A stretch of DNA of 64,000 bases from Pyxicephalus adspersus. Its lineage: Eukaryota > Chordata > Amphibia > Anura > Pyxicephalidae. Where the stretch lies: contig NC_092859.1 in NCBI RefSeq assembly GCF_032062135.1, positions 71,756,486-71,820,485 of the forward strand, written 5' to 3'. Both the position numbers and the translations under genes were made by a program. The notes beneath the pieces were generated by a model, which worked only from the letters and a program-made list of their open reading frames with translations, was not told the origin of the DNA and ran no database searches. This document shows, piece after piece, positions 1 to 11,229 of the stretch; position 1 is the first letter of the stretch, and every line of letters begins with the position of its first letter.

Positions 1-78
1 ATTGTTTCTTTAATGTTTTAAAATCCAAATAAAGTGTGTGCTGTTGTTCTTCTGTGGAACACATACATATGTGCTAGC

Positions 79-959
79 TAGTGTTGGTCGAATATCTAAC
101 TATTCGATTTGACAGCTATTCGAATAGGGGGATAATGTTCGGGTGATTGAATGCCAAATTCGAACACTATTAAAGTCAATGGTGGGAAAATTCGGGTTAT
201 TTTTCGGGACTCTGCTCCCCTGATTGCTCTTGCAGCCCTTTACTAGTTGTATGTGTTCTTGGATAGAGTCCTGTGTTCCTGGATAGAGAAACTCTGTGCA
301 GGAATAGGGATACTGCTCCCTGATTTGCTGAGGAAAGCTTTCCTCAGCCACTCAGGAAGCACTAGAGGTTTTGAATGGGGAAACTTGTCCCCATTTAACC
401 TCTAGTGCGGGGATCCCACACTTTTCTCAATGAATGCGGACACAGCTGCATTCATTGAGAAGATCCCTGGCACTGGAGGTTAATTAACCTCTAGTGCCGC
501 GGATCACACACTGTTCTCAATTAATGCTGCTGAGAAATCTCCTCATTCATTCACCTCTAGTGCTCTGTGATTGGCTGGGGAAAAGAAAATCCTGATGATG
601 CTTGAGCTGTCATCAGGGTTTATCTTTCCTCAGCCAATTACAGAGCAGTAGAGGTGATGAATGGGGAGACCTGTCCCCATTTACCCTCTAGTGCCCGGGG
701 ATCCCACACTGACAGGAGGAGTCCCACATCTGCACAGCTGCACAATCATCCTGTCATTGGGGAATAACCTGTAAAAAAATAAATGTTAGTTACACAAATT
801 ACACACATTCAAAAAATTACATCAACATTATTTATTTAATTTTTTTACACACAAATTTGCACAGTCGAATTCTGTGTTTTTCGGGTCAAGTCTATCCGAA
901 TTTAAACAGCCATATTTGGGACGAATATAAGAACAACCCGAATTCGAACACCAACACTA
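79..959. mobile_element. Complete non-autonomous hAT-type DNA transposon with 8-bp target duplication
   Basis: The ends are TAGTGTTGGT at the left and ACCAACACTA at the right, exact inverted repeats, and the inversion continues imperfectly through TCGAA-like sequence. The direct 8-bp sequence GTGCTAGC flanks the element on both sides (71-78 and 960-967), the target-site duplication length of the hAT superfamily. No transposase frame is present, so any movement would have needed a transposase supplied in trans. The interior from about 355 to 720 is a series of inverted and direct repeats: CCTCTAGTGC-type blocks recur in both orientations, TCTCAATGAATGC is followed by GCATTCATTGAGA, and a longer stem pairs CTGTGATTGGCTG with CAGCCAATTACAG. 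Boundaries are firm; the exact family name is not known to me. Confidence 0.85.
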
Positions 960-967
960 GTGCTAGC

Positions 968-1202
968 ATCCCTATGCTATACTTATACCAGCCTTCATCC
1001 TTAGTGGATGCTTTAATAGAAAGATAAAAAAGCTGAAAGAATTGCAGTTTAAAAAATGACCCCCTTGGCTATCATGGTGCCATTTGATGCCAGACTTTTG
1101 CTTTACATTATGTAAAAAAAAATAAAAAACACCCCTTTTTGAAGGACCCTTCTAATACTAAAGAACATACATTTTGCTTTCAGAATAGTAAAATGCTCAT
1201 AT
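968..1202. other. Short non-coding spacer between two transposons
   Basis: AT-rich DNA with A- and T-runs. I see no gene or other feature here. An open frame crossing into the next palindrome on the minus strand starts inside the repeat and looks fortuitous. Confidence 0.6.
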
Positions 1203-1417
1203 ATAATGATACCCTTCCAAGGCTGGAGTAGATACACTTTCATCAGTAAAGCTGGGTGATCCAGCAAACTTGGAATGGTTTTTGTAAAAGGCAATTGCCT
1301 ATTGTTAGCAAATGTTTTCAATCTTGGACCAAGTTCACTCCAGGTTTGCTGGATCACCAAGCTTCACTGTTAAAAGTATATCCTCTCCAGCCTTGGAGAG
1401 CTTTAATAAATCAGGCC
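1203..1417. mobile_element. PAL-A palindromic MITE, copy 1
   Basis: This is the first of about a dozen copies of a short palindromic element. The left arm carries CCAAGGCTGGAG, GATACACTTTCATCAGT and GGGTGATCCAGCAAAC; the right arm carries the inverse, CAGGTTTGCTGGATCACC, then a degraded AGTATATCCTCTCC, then CCAGCCTTGGAGAGC and TTTAATAAATCAGGCC. The loop is around TTAGCAAATG. The left extremity has decayed (TATAATGATACCC in place of the GGCCTGATTTATTAAAG seen in other copies), so the left border is approximate. There is no coding capacity. The superfamily is not assignable because no clear target duplication flanks the copies. Confidence 0.8.
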
Positions 1418-3363
1418 ATATATTTGGGGGGTTAAATGTTTAACCTACTGAAGCTTAAATGTACCTTTGTTTTTCTTTTTCAAATGTTGAAAAAACAGCA
1501 AAATGGTTTGATTATGTTGGTAAGAAAAAAAAATATTGCATATCCAATAGCTACAAATCAATCAGTAATTTTGTATGGGTTAATATACAAAACAAAGGCT
1601 TGACAAGTCCCATACAGGGAGGGGACAATAGAAAGGAATATTGCCTATTAAACAAAAGGAGATATAAATAAAAGAGAAAAAAGATGAAGGGAAAATGATC
1701 TTCCAGGGTTATGACTCAAGATGACTAGCTTTCTCTAAAATCCTCCAAATTCCTATATATATATTAAATGTACCCTTTAATTATTTAAATATTTGTTTAC
1801 TGCTTCTCATAAAAACATCAAAGGTTTTTCCTTTGCTTTGTATCAACTAGCAATGTGTATTAAAGCTCCTATGCAAATAAATTATTATTAGCCTATTACC
1901 TATCCCTTTCATGTATTCTCCCAGAAGATATAAAATTATTGAAAGCTTCTGTGTACAATTAAGTCAAGATACTGGGTACTAAAAAAATCTATGTAGATCA
2001 ATCCTTGTTTCTAAAAGAGAGCAGTGATAATTAGCTTTAGAAAGTTTGACAATATTGTGTTTATCTATTCTCTGCACAATCCACTATTCTACAATCCACT
2101 AAAAGATTTTACTCCACAGTCATTGCTGGCTTGGTAAAGATAGAAGAGAGATAGAAAATACAGCTTTTTATATGCAACAGAAAACAGACTTTAGTTTTAC
2201 CTATCTTGTACTAAATAATTATTTATTTTTTTAAATAAATAATTATTCTATACATAAATTTACTTGAGCAAATATTTTCCTAAAAATTCAAAACAAATGA
2301 ATGTAGATTAAGTATCTTGTCGTAGAATCGATACGTTCTCTAATTAGTACTTTTCCTGCCTTTAAGCCTGGACTTCAGTGTCAAGGAATGTTTTACAATA
2401 CTGATACAAAAGTCAAACTGCTTTCAACTTTGGTGAAAAAAAAAGCCAGCATGTTATTGAAGTTTACAAAGTCCTCATAATTATAAAATAATATTAAATA
2501 TTACCTTTGAGTAAATTTGACTTTTTAATTCACAAAACATATGTAATGTAATCCTCAATGACCAATGCCTTTTGGTTTTAAAGATTGTCAGTTGTGTATC
2601 AAACTACTTTTTATCTTTCTACCCATCAAAAACAAGGCTTTTTAGAACATAGCACATTTTTGGTGGTTAATTTGAATACATATAGTTTTTATAGGAAGAA
2701 ATAGAGAATAACATGCTCAATCTGCAACCTCCTGATATTGTACAATTCCTCTTTTATGCAAACCTTAGGGTTGTACAGACTAAAAGCAGTTCTAATTTTT
2801 GCTTTTGTTGTGATGTCACAAATCATGTGTTAAAAAAGAATCTTTTCATTAAGGAAATCTCGGCCATTACAGAATAGTAGTTGACTTATAATAGAAAGCA
2901 GTAAATGATTACAATGGCATCTGCAGGAAATCTCAATGACAACATCAGGAGTTTTCACATATGAACACATGTAGTTACATTGTACAAAAAAGCACTCTAA
3001 TGTAGCTCTACATAGAAACAGAAAACAAGAACCTGTTCAGTTTCCCTCCAAGGCTTTGCATTTGGGTACTGACTCCACTCATCCTATTTCAACATTTTTA
3101 AAGAAATTTCTGACAGTATCAAAATAGAATTAAATGAATAAAGAACTTTTGTTCATTATGTAAAATGTAACCTTTGCTAAAGCAGACATCAGAATAATAT
3201 GACAGGTATGCACAGCTTTCTTCACTTTTCCCTAATAGTTTCTGTTCTGTGATTTTCACTTAATAGTCTCTTTATTATTAATAATTTTTCATTAAAGAAT
3301 AGCCATAGGCAAGTTGTTGTACATTTTGGATATGTATTACTGAATTTTTTGGTTTGCCTAAGG
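1418..3363. other. Non-coding, mostly single-copy-looking DNA
   Basis: No gene is recognisable. The stretch contains a perfect AT hairpin at 2214-2247 (15-bp arms AATAATTATTTATTT and AAATAAATAATTATT around TTTT). Blocks near 2310-2470 and 2740-2960 have balanced composition and TAATTA- or CATTA-type motifs that could be regulatory. The 70-codon open frame near 1459-1671 is lysine- and asparagine-rich, has no recognisable domain and is probably chance. Confidence 0.55.
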
Positions 3364-4569
3364 CAGTGGTGCCCAACCTTTTTTCATCTGGGGGCCGCTG
3401 TTGACATTGAGATAAAACCTGCCGGCCACAGTGTAAACAAATTTTAAAGATGTTTAATTTAAAATTAAATTAGATTGAAATGTTTTCAGTTACGGTAACG
3501 TACATGCACCAAATAAGAAAACGGACAAATCAAGAATTTCTGCACTCACCATTTAATGTTCATTTTATTAACAAAAGATACAAAACTAAATCTATCATAC
3601 AGTGCTGGCTGGTCATATATTGCTCCCCGCTCACTAATTCTGTACCAAAGAGCAGAAACTACACCATACAATGCTTCCTGTCAGTTATATGGGGCCGCTA
3701 ACCTTCATTTTACCCCAAAATCTCTGCTATGTTTACTTCCAGAGAAATGCAGCTCATGTGACAGATAGTCAAGGGGTACGTGTTCTTACTGCTACATCCT
3801 CAGGTCCTTACATCTTCCCCTTCCTGAGAAATTAGGGTTCACAGAAGTGGCCAGCTGTGTGTGACGGTATGACAGGTATAGTGCTGTAGTGATAACATTT
3901 TAGGGGGAGTGGGCCACAAGTATCCTGCACTTGCAGTTACGTTTCCCTTTTCTTACAGAGAAATTGGAGTTCAAAGAGATAGCTATGTGTGACAGGGTAA
4001 TTAAATATGATGGATATAACATTTTATTAGAAAGGGGGAGGCAAAATGAGTTTCCTACTGGCTCCCACATTTCCAGTTTCCATCATCCCTCTGTTCTAGA
4101 GAAATGGGGGTTCAGAAAAGGTAAGTGTCCAGCTATGTGTAACAGGCAGCTCACCAGCCACTCAGTCCCTTGCAGCGCAGTATCTTCATATTTGACTCAG
4201 GTGGCTGTAAGGGATACTGAGCATCTCCCCCTAGCGAGGGTTTCTATGGCATGATGAAGGGGTAATCGCACAACAACCTCACCGCCAGTCTGAATGCAGC
4301 CTTGAAGTTTTCTGAGCGAGCAAGTGTATATTTAGGGTACCACAGCACAGAGCAAATTGGCATTACCCTAAACTTTATTGCCATGGAATTGCCCTCCTGG
4401 GGTCCCTAACATGCAAGCTCAATTTGGGGACCCTGGTCCTGAAATAGCCCCACTTATGAGAAAAGATCGCTGATTGCTATTGGGATTTTATGATTGTGAT
4501 ATAATCTAGATATGTATTTATTACATAGTATCAAGAAAAAACATTTACATAAAGTAATCAAGTATTTTA

Positions 4570-4602
4570 CCTTGGTCCTGTTAACACTTCACAGGACCAA
4601 GG
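4570..4602. repeat. Perfect hairpin in the hAT-like element
   Basis: ACCTTGGTCCTG and CAGGACCAAGGT are exact inverse copies separated by 9 bases (TTAACACTT). It may mark the edge of a nested insertion, but I cannot find the matching partner end. Confidence 0.5.
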
Positions 4603-4674
4603 TGTTACATACTAGACACAGTACTTCTTTGTCATCAAACAAATAAAGAACCGCAAAAGTCACGACCATATATA

Positions 4675-4735
4675 GTTTGTGCAAAATCCGACGCGTTTCG
4701 ACACCATTAGGCTTCCTTAGGGATATGTTTTGGAC
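4675..4735. repeat. Repeat segment with GCGTTTCG / GGCTTCCTTAGGG motif
   Basis: On the minus strand it reads CCTAAGGAAGCC, then TCGAAACGCGTCGG. From memory, the combination of a CTGA(G/A)GAAGCC-like block and GAAACGCGT recurs in dispersed repeats of frogs and fish. A weaker version occurs on the minus strand near 15210-15295 (GAAGAAGCC ... GGAAACGTTGC). The class of the parent repeat is unknown to me. Confidence 0.4.
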
Positions 4736-6329
4736 GCACTCTACGGTCCATGGGAGAACAAAAAAGACAGACATGCGTGATGATAAATGTGGCAAGGTGA
4801 AGGTTGAAAACCTTGTTCAGGTTAGTGCTCCTAGAGCCTCAAACAGAATTTTGTTATATTTCTATATTGATGTACACAATGGGCCCCGTTTGGCTACTAT
4901 GTAACAAATACACATCTATTTTATTTCACATAATCCTTGAGCCGTGAACCGCATTCTTTTTCTTCTTTTATACATTAAACATGATTGCTTAATGAGGTGG
5001 CTCAACATATAGAGAGATCAGCGAGTAGAGGGGAACACCCTAATAAACCCCCTTTTATGCTTGTGACTGGAGTGATGGCAACTTTTGTTGCCGTGTCTGG
5101 CAACTTTTTATGTTTAGGGGACTGAAATTTCATTTTGTAACAGCTCTCAGTGTCCCCTAAAAATTTCACATTTTTTTGACAATCGATGTTGAAGATATGA
5201 ACGTTTATACATAAGGGCTAATGACAGATGTGAGGACACAGACACAGCTCTAATGCTGCTGCAGCAGGGATGGGATTATCTCACAGTACAAGGTGGGCAG
5301 GGAGCAGCCACAGTTGATTTCCAGGTCTTAGTACATGCCCACTCCCAGGGAGCCAACACTGAGCATGCTCAGGAAGCTCCCTCTTCTAACAACAGGATCT
5401 TATAGAAAAAATAGGACATGTGTGCGCCCCATCCCCCCCAAAATAATGAGCAGAGAGGGAATGAGGGGAGGGCCAAATCTGGCAGCTCCGCGGGACAAAT
5501 TTGGCCCGTGGGCCGTAGATTGGTCACCCATGACCCAAGGTATTTTTCAAAGAGGAGAAGCATTTACAATTTTTTTTTTTTTTATTGGGGAACAATTATC
5601 TTTTCGATGTTTTCCTATGTTTTTCCTAGGGGGTGCAAGGAACATCTAAACTACAGTGTTTGGACAGTGCTAAATGCCAATAAATGCTTGCAAATGCTCA
5701 AAAATGCAATGTTTGTAGCTGTTTATGCACATTTTCAAGCTTTTATGGACATTCCTGGGGATTTTTGGAGGATTTTTTTTAACAATTTCTCCTATCCCAC
5801 CTCTTCTGTGCCACATTCATACATACTTAGAAATCATACAAAAGCTGTGTAGGCATTAATAAATGTTTAAGTAAAGTCGGAGGATACTTAGCTTTTCTAG
5901 TGGCATTTAGGAAGTCATCTGACTCTAAATTCTGTATCTTTCTTAAAGCTGTTGTGTAATCAATGAATTAACACAACAGAGAGAATGACATTTTTAGTAC
6001 GACAGACAGCATATGTTAGTGGTGAACACTTAATAGAAACTTTTTATATAATATTTTTGAACAATAATTTATTAAAAAAAAATTTATTTAAAAAAAGTTT
6101 ATGAATTTTAAAATATTATAATTGTTATACAATTTCTATTTCCATTATTTTAGATCTGTACTACATTTTTTACTTTAGATATTGAAATAGACCCTGCCAG
6201 TACACCTGCCTAAAGTTAAACCTAACTAGATACTTTAACCATTTCACCTCTCGTACCTTTTTAAACCTTATGGATCACAGCAATTTTTACATAATAGTTT
6301 CTAGTACAAAGTGTATCAATGTTATCAGT

Positions 6330-6354
6330 TATATATATAAATATATATATATAC
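6330..6354. repeat. TA dinucleotide microsatellite
   Basis: About 25 bp of alternating TA with one AA interruption, read directly. Confidence 0.75.
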
Positions 6355-7794
6355 ATTTATATTAATGCATCCTTGTCTGCATTTTCTTGTTATGCAACAC
6401 TAAAAAAATACCTACTAATACATACTACCAAAAAATAGTAGTAATAATAAAATAAAAAATATGAATTAAAAAAAACTCAGCAAAATAATATCAGAAGGGC
6501 AGGACTGGTTAATTTTTGGGCAGGTTAGGATTAACTAAAGATAATAGGGATTAAATATGATAACTTTATTACTGCTGTACAATTATTACCACTGCAAGTA
6601 GTAGTTGTAATCATTAAAGAATGGATCAGTAGTTGCAGTGCATGCATAGAAGCAAATGGTTCATTACATGATCAGTGTCAGTGCTGTATTGTGAGGGTTT
6701 TTATTATTAGGATTAGTTTGGATATTCAGCATACTCTAGCATGTTAAGAAAAAATTTTTTGCCCTGAATAGTGCATGGTATATTGTGGTTATAAGCTCTT
6801 TGCAGACCTAACAAAAAGGAAGAATCTCCAAGACTGACACCCAGGGCCACCACCAGAAGGGGACAAGGGGCCCTTAAAATGTACCTATTGTTGGGCCCAG
6901 AAATTTCTGATGGCGCCCCTGCTGATCTGTACAGTACCTATTGAAAAATCAGTGGCTCTCTTTTTTGATTGCCGTCTCCATTGAAGAGATATTCTATAAT
7001 TTTATTATTCAATGACCACAGGGATAAAATGTAGGAGTAATGCTCCTTGCTGAGTACAAAAATAAGAAACAAAACTCTCACTGTATCTAAAAAACAAAAA
7101 AAATTTTTTTTTTTGCTTGAACTTCAAAAGTTCTACATTGAATTTTAGATTTCTATAGACTTTGTAATAAGGATCTTTAGCACTAGAAAATCTTTACCAT
7201 CTGTTTACTATAGGAAATGATTGTATTCATCTTTTTTTTCTTTGTATTTTATATTAAACTGTACATGAACATTATTAACATCATGCATTTGCAAATTGCC
7301 TGCAGTGCCTCAATCCCTTATCAAACAGCGTATTACAATTGCACACTGCGCAATATAAAAACACATGCCATTTTTAAAGCACTTATACACAGATCAAATA
7401 GATTTTTTTACAATTGCCTAGAGATCTCTTTTAACTCTGCAAAAAGATTTATTCAAGTTTAATTTGTAACAATATCTCCTTCATGTTTCTTATCTAAGAT
7501 AGAAAAGTATAATTTCTTTGCTCTTCCTTTTTTTTGAATATTTCAACATGGATGAGTATAACTTGAAAATTAAATTGCAGAAATCATATATTATGTACTA
7601 CTCATAGCTGTAATATTGTTCTGACAAAAGCTGCAATTGTTGCAGAAGTAAAATGTATACTCTGTAAAAATAAAATCTACAAATGGTTCCTGAAAGGAAC
7701 TGAACATTTGATGAAGATATTACACATTTACTGAGATTAACTTTCCAAAAGCTATTTATATATACGGTAAACTACTGAACTTTATTTGTCCAGG

Positions 7795-7985
7795 AGAAAA
7801 TCTGCTGCACCCTGCAGTGATAATATTTACCATAGTAATATTCCAAGGAAGGTTTGCTTTGCTTGAAACAGGGAAACATTCAGCCTGTGCTCAATAACAA
7901 ATGTCAGCTGTTCATTCTTGATAATTGATATAAATCCAGCCTGTAATTATGACTCCTGCATGCAAAAAACTTCCTGGTGAATGTG
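7795..7985. other. Candidate conserved regulatory element
   Basis: A balanced-composition island in AT-rich surroundings with many short sites. It includes GATAATATTTACC, CAGCTGTTCATTC (E-box), TTGATAATTGATA and CTGTAATTATGAC (homeodomain-type TAATTA cores), and TGCATGCA at its right end. There is no microsatellite, TIR or open frame. This is inference from composition and motifs; one sequence cannot show conservation. Confidence 0.3.
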
Positions 7986-8091
7986 TTTATTCAGTATCAA
8001 TATACGCCAATTAAATTCACATTTCAAATGGAATGGCATATGCACAGGCTGTTTATGGAACTTTATTTTTTCCTGCCTGTTGGGTTGGTCT

Positions 8092-8097
8092 TTATCT

Positions 8098-8141
<44 letters not shown>

Positions 8142-8142
8142 A

Positions 8143-8177
<35 letters not shown>

Positions 8178-8178
8178 T
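8092..8178. repeat. TATC (GATA) tetranucleotide microsatellite
   Basis: About 87 bp of TATC units with a few interruptions (ATTATC, AACTATC). It reads as TATC on the + strand and GATA on the minus strand. The 84-codon open frame across it, rich in Ile-Tyr-Leu-Ser, is a product of the repeat and not a gene. Confidence 0.95.
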
Positions 8179-8369
8179 GGAATAGGCAAAGTCCTCTCTT
8201 TGGTCATAGTTTGTACTTGCACTGCATGTAGGTTTGTTACCTGCATCCCCTATTTGTTGCCCATCACTGTGTAAAATTTTATAGTTCTTTAAATAGGAAT
8301 ACATTATTTTTGCATAAAGGTGAATAGCTTAATTTATTTATTAATCTTTCCTGGTGGGATGTTGGGTGA

Positions 8370-8451
8370 CCACTGTACACATGCTAGATTTTTGCCCAAA
8401 ATTATCACACTTGTTTGCCTTGTGTTATCTAGCATGTGTACGTAGCTTGAC
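8370..8451. mobile_element. Short form of the GTGTACGTAGC TTAA-type MITE family
   Basis: The left end ACTGTACACATGCTAGAT and right end ATCTAGCATGTGTACGTAG are inverse repeats enclosing about 40 bp. The right end CATGTGTACGTAGCTT matches the ends of the larger copies at 25.4, 46.6 and 60.1 kb. No clear TTAA flanks remain, so this is either a strongly deleted copy or a relative. Confidence 0.6.
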
Positions 8452-10181
8452 TGTGATTGTAAGGAATATGATATCTTGCATGACATGGCAGTACAGGGGC
8501 TACTGAGCCAGTGTTTGGCTTCTGAACAGCAAATCTTGTAAATGTTCCTGTTTTCACTTTGCAATAAATACAGACACAGTCACATTAGAGTCTCCCTGGG
8601 TGTCTATCCTGAGAGTAATAAGCTTCAACATTAAAAAAACATTTGTTTGTATCATTACAACATATCTTGCTGGTTACTGCTTTCGGCTACACCCCTCTAG
8701 TTAGCCGACTTCTACTTTGTTCAGCTTCTTTGCTCATACTTTTGCTGTCTTCTCTGTACAGCATATTCACACTTCATATTTCTAAAACAGAGTCTAATAT
8801 CTACATGTTTTTTAACCATTATTGACTTACAATTAAAGAAACCATCAACACAATTACCAAACTTACAACTTGAATACATACTTTACATGCTATGTTTCTG
8901 AGCTCCTAAAATCCCCTTCATTAGGCAATATTGAAGGATAACATCCCTTTTAGGTCACTCATGAGGAACATCTGATCAGTATGGAGGGCAACATTATTTG
9001 TCATTACTGCCATTCTGGTAGGTCTTGCCGTAATGGAACTGGATTTGGAGTGATGTTGCACAGTGAAGATCTTTCACCTCTGGATTAAGTGTAAAATTGT
9101 ATGGTGCCATCTTAACTACATTTTAACTGCTACTTACAGAAAAGCAATTTATTGAAGAAGATTATTTACCTCTATAAAAAACTGCAGTGAAAACTAAAGA
9201 AAATAGACACAAAAAAACGAATGTTATATCAGATGTCTGCTTGTACATTTGAATAACCAACGTAACTAAAAATAGTAATTTTAATGCTCCCCAAAAGCAA
9301 AAAGACATAGCAATGCATAAAACTATGAACACATTGTCAGAGCATCCCTTAGAATCACTTTTTTAAAGTTCTGCAATCCCAGACAAAGCAATGTGTTTTG
9401 GTCACAGCCAGTGATGTTCTCTGCAGGTATAGATAAACGTATCACTGAGCTAAAGAGGTCATGCTTTGAGATACATTTATGTTCACATTATCAATCCTGC
9501 TTTGAAAGAAGAGCTGACAGCTTGCCCTGATCCAACAATACATAAAGTCATGTCGATCTTCAGATTCAAGGAGATTGTAAAGTCACAAGCTGAAACTCAT
9601 TGCATTTTATCTTGTTTTTACTGGCCACATTAAATCAGTTTTACATTTACCAATAATCCACCAAATTAAATCATGCAACCTGAGCCCCTAAACTACACAG
9701 TAGGTGGAAAATCTCCGGAATTTGTAATGTGTGCGGTCAGCTTTCTAGCAGTACTATTGTATATTATGTACAGCAATCTTGAATACTTACTGCTACAATC
9801 TGTTAAGATTCTGCTCCTTTTTGTGCATTTTTCCAAACTTTTCTTTTTTTAAAATGTAAAGAAGTCCAAATAATTACCTCATTTTTTATTCCCCTTCGGT
9901 CAGTCCCCTTTGGCCCCGGACCCTCCTCAACCAACAGGAGCCCCAAGCCAGTTCAGCACTGTTGGCTTCATCCATCACTGAGTGATCAGTTCTGTAGTCA
10001 TAAAGCTAATATTTTATGATACAATATTTACTATCTAGTATCTTTCAGATCTACCTGGATTTATGTAGTGTGATGGCTGCCCTGATTGCTTAGTTGGGCA
10101 CCCATATTACATAGTTCTGGTAAATCTAAAGTTAATTGTACTATGATGATGAGAGAAGATGACAACAAAGCACTAAAGATA
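8452..10181. other. Non-coding DNA with candidate regulatory blocks
   Basis: No gene is recognisable. Two balanced-composition blocks, near 8980-9080 and 9410-9700, contain AGATAAACGTATCACTG, TTATCAATCCTGCTTTG and CAATAATCCACCAAATTAAATC-like motif clusters and could be conserved regulatory DNA, at low confidence. Near 9885-9970 there is a pyrimidine-rich, GC-richer segment (CCCCTTCGGTCAGTCCCCTT) of unknown origin. Confidence 0.45.
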
Positions 10182-10189
10182 TAGTAAAG

Positions 10190-10478
10190 CAGACTTTCTC
10201 AAATCTTTTACTCCAGAGGGATCCGTAAAATAATTTAAAAGTCTCAGGAACCCTTGCTAAAACCAATTTATTTGGGGTGACTTGAGTAAAAAAGCCTTTT
10301 AAATTGGCCAGTGGCCAGTGAAAAGAATGCCCCCCCACTCCTACATTTAATACCTTGCAGCTTAACCAAGTGGTGTTGGGCTCAGAACCGTGCCAGCATC
10401 AACAAATAGAACATCATCCAAAGACAATTAAAGGAACCCTTAACAACCTATGGAGGAAACATGGTTGGGAAATTGCTG
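10190..10478. mobile_element. Non-autonomous hAT-like element
   Basis: The left end CAGACTTTCTCAAATCTTTT is matched by the inverse of the right end, which begins CAGCAATTTCCCAACCATG. The flanks TAGTAAAG (10182-10189) and CAGTAGAG (10479-10486) match at 6 of 8 positions, as expected for an aged 8-bp duplication. The interior contains GGAACCCTTGCTAAAACC near the left and AGGAACCCTTAACAACC near the right. It is non-coding; the 65-codon open frame on the minus strand is incidental. A related segment with the same CCGTAAAATAA block lies at about 58.85-59.1 kb. Confidence 0.7.
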
Positions 10479-10486
10479 CAGTAGAG

Positions 10487-11229
10487 TAATAAATGTTGCC
10501 ACATAAGGACAGTGTGTTACGGGTGAAAGTAAAATACCAAAAAGTAACCATTACAGCCACTAGATCTAAGAGCTGCTAAGCTGCATATATTTTATTTTTT
10601 CTGGGGAATAGGTAAATGGTAGTATTGCGGTAAAGACGTCTGGCCACAGTTCCTCTGTGAGTGATGAGAAAGTTGTTGGAGAAAGAAGAAACTATGGTGT
10701 GTAAAAAAAGGCTTCAATGTGTTTCTAACACCCTACTGCCCTTTGGTCAATGTTAGCAGGCAATCAAATTAGCATCTAGTATAAATTAATAAAGCACATC
10801 CCATTAACTAATTCCTAGCACGCGTTTAGTTAGTTTTGTTTCACAGTCCAAATCCTCCTAACAGTGTTATAAAATATGAAATGTAAATGACAGTCTGCAT
10901 TTGTAGATGATTAAAAGTTACAATAGTCCCTGTTCCTGTTCATGAAGGCAGCACTGTTACTATGGCAATGAGAATGATGATGAAAAAAATATAAATCCAA
11001 TGTAATTAAGAAGAGACAAAACAGGGCAGTATAACTTCAATAAAAAGTCAGTAAAGTCATATTTACTTCTGATGAAAGGATTTGCTTCTAATAAGTACAC
11101 TGTGTTCATCATTTGTCCTTTGCTAATTGTTTTTTTTGTTAAATGTTTCTTAGTCCTTCCTATTTTAGGACCTGTTATGATTATTCTATATAATGACAGT
11201 GCTGCCTGGCACCCAGGAAAACAATAGGG
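10487..11229. other. Non-coding DNA
   Basis: No gene, TIR pair or tandem repeat is apparent. The minus-strand open frame of 90 codons near 10960-11232 has no recognisable domain and no exon-like boundaries. Confidence 0.5.

Larger units (their letters stand above)
3364..5532. mobile_element. Long degenerate hAT-like non-autonomous element
   Basis: The left end CAGTGGTGCCCAACCTTTTT, followed by GGGGGCCGC, is typical of hAT elements. The right end, GGCCGTAGATTGGTCACCCATG, is its diverged inverse. Flanks GCCTAAGG (3356-3363) and ACCCAAGG (5533-5540) match at 6 of 8 positions, consistent with an old 8-bp target duplication. The interior holds diverged repeats built on GAGAAAT near 3742, 3826, 3958 and 4099, each followed by a TGTGTGACAG-like segment and AACATTTT. 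It also holds a CCGACGCGTTTCG motif at about 4688 and a small inverted repeat around ACCTTGGTCCTG and CAGGACCAAGGT (4570-4602). No transposase domain was recognised. Another element may be nested inside, as the size is large for a simple MITE. Confidence 0.6.
5541..8091. other. Non-coding AT-rich DNA
   Basis: No gene is recognisable. The stretch has long A- and T-runs, a TA-rich microsatellite at 6330-6354, and TTTATTT/AAATAAA tracts near 6060-6120. A short GC-richer block near 6838-6930 (GGGCCACCACCAGAAGGGG, then GGGCCC and GGCGCCCC) looks like a fragment of a dispersed repeat, unclassified. Candidate regulatory DNA at 7795-7985 is listed separately. Confidence 0.5.

Noticed and set aside
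8046..8231. Frame with repeated Tyr-Leu-Ser-Ile residues
   Set aside because: Direct translation of a TATC microsatellite.
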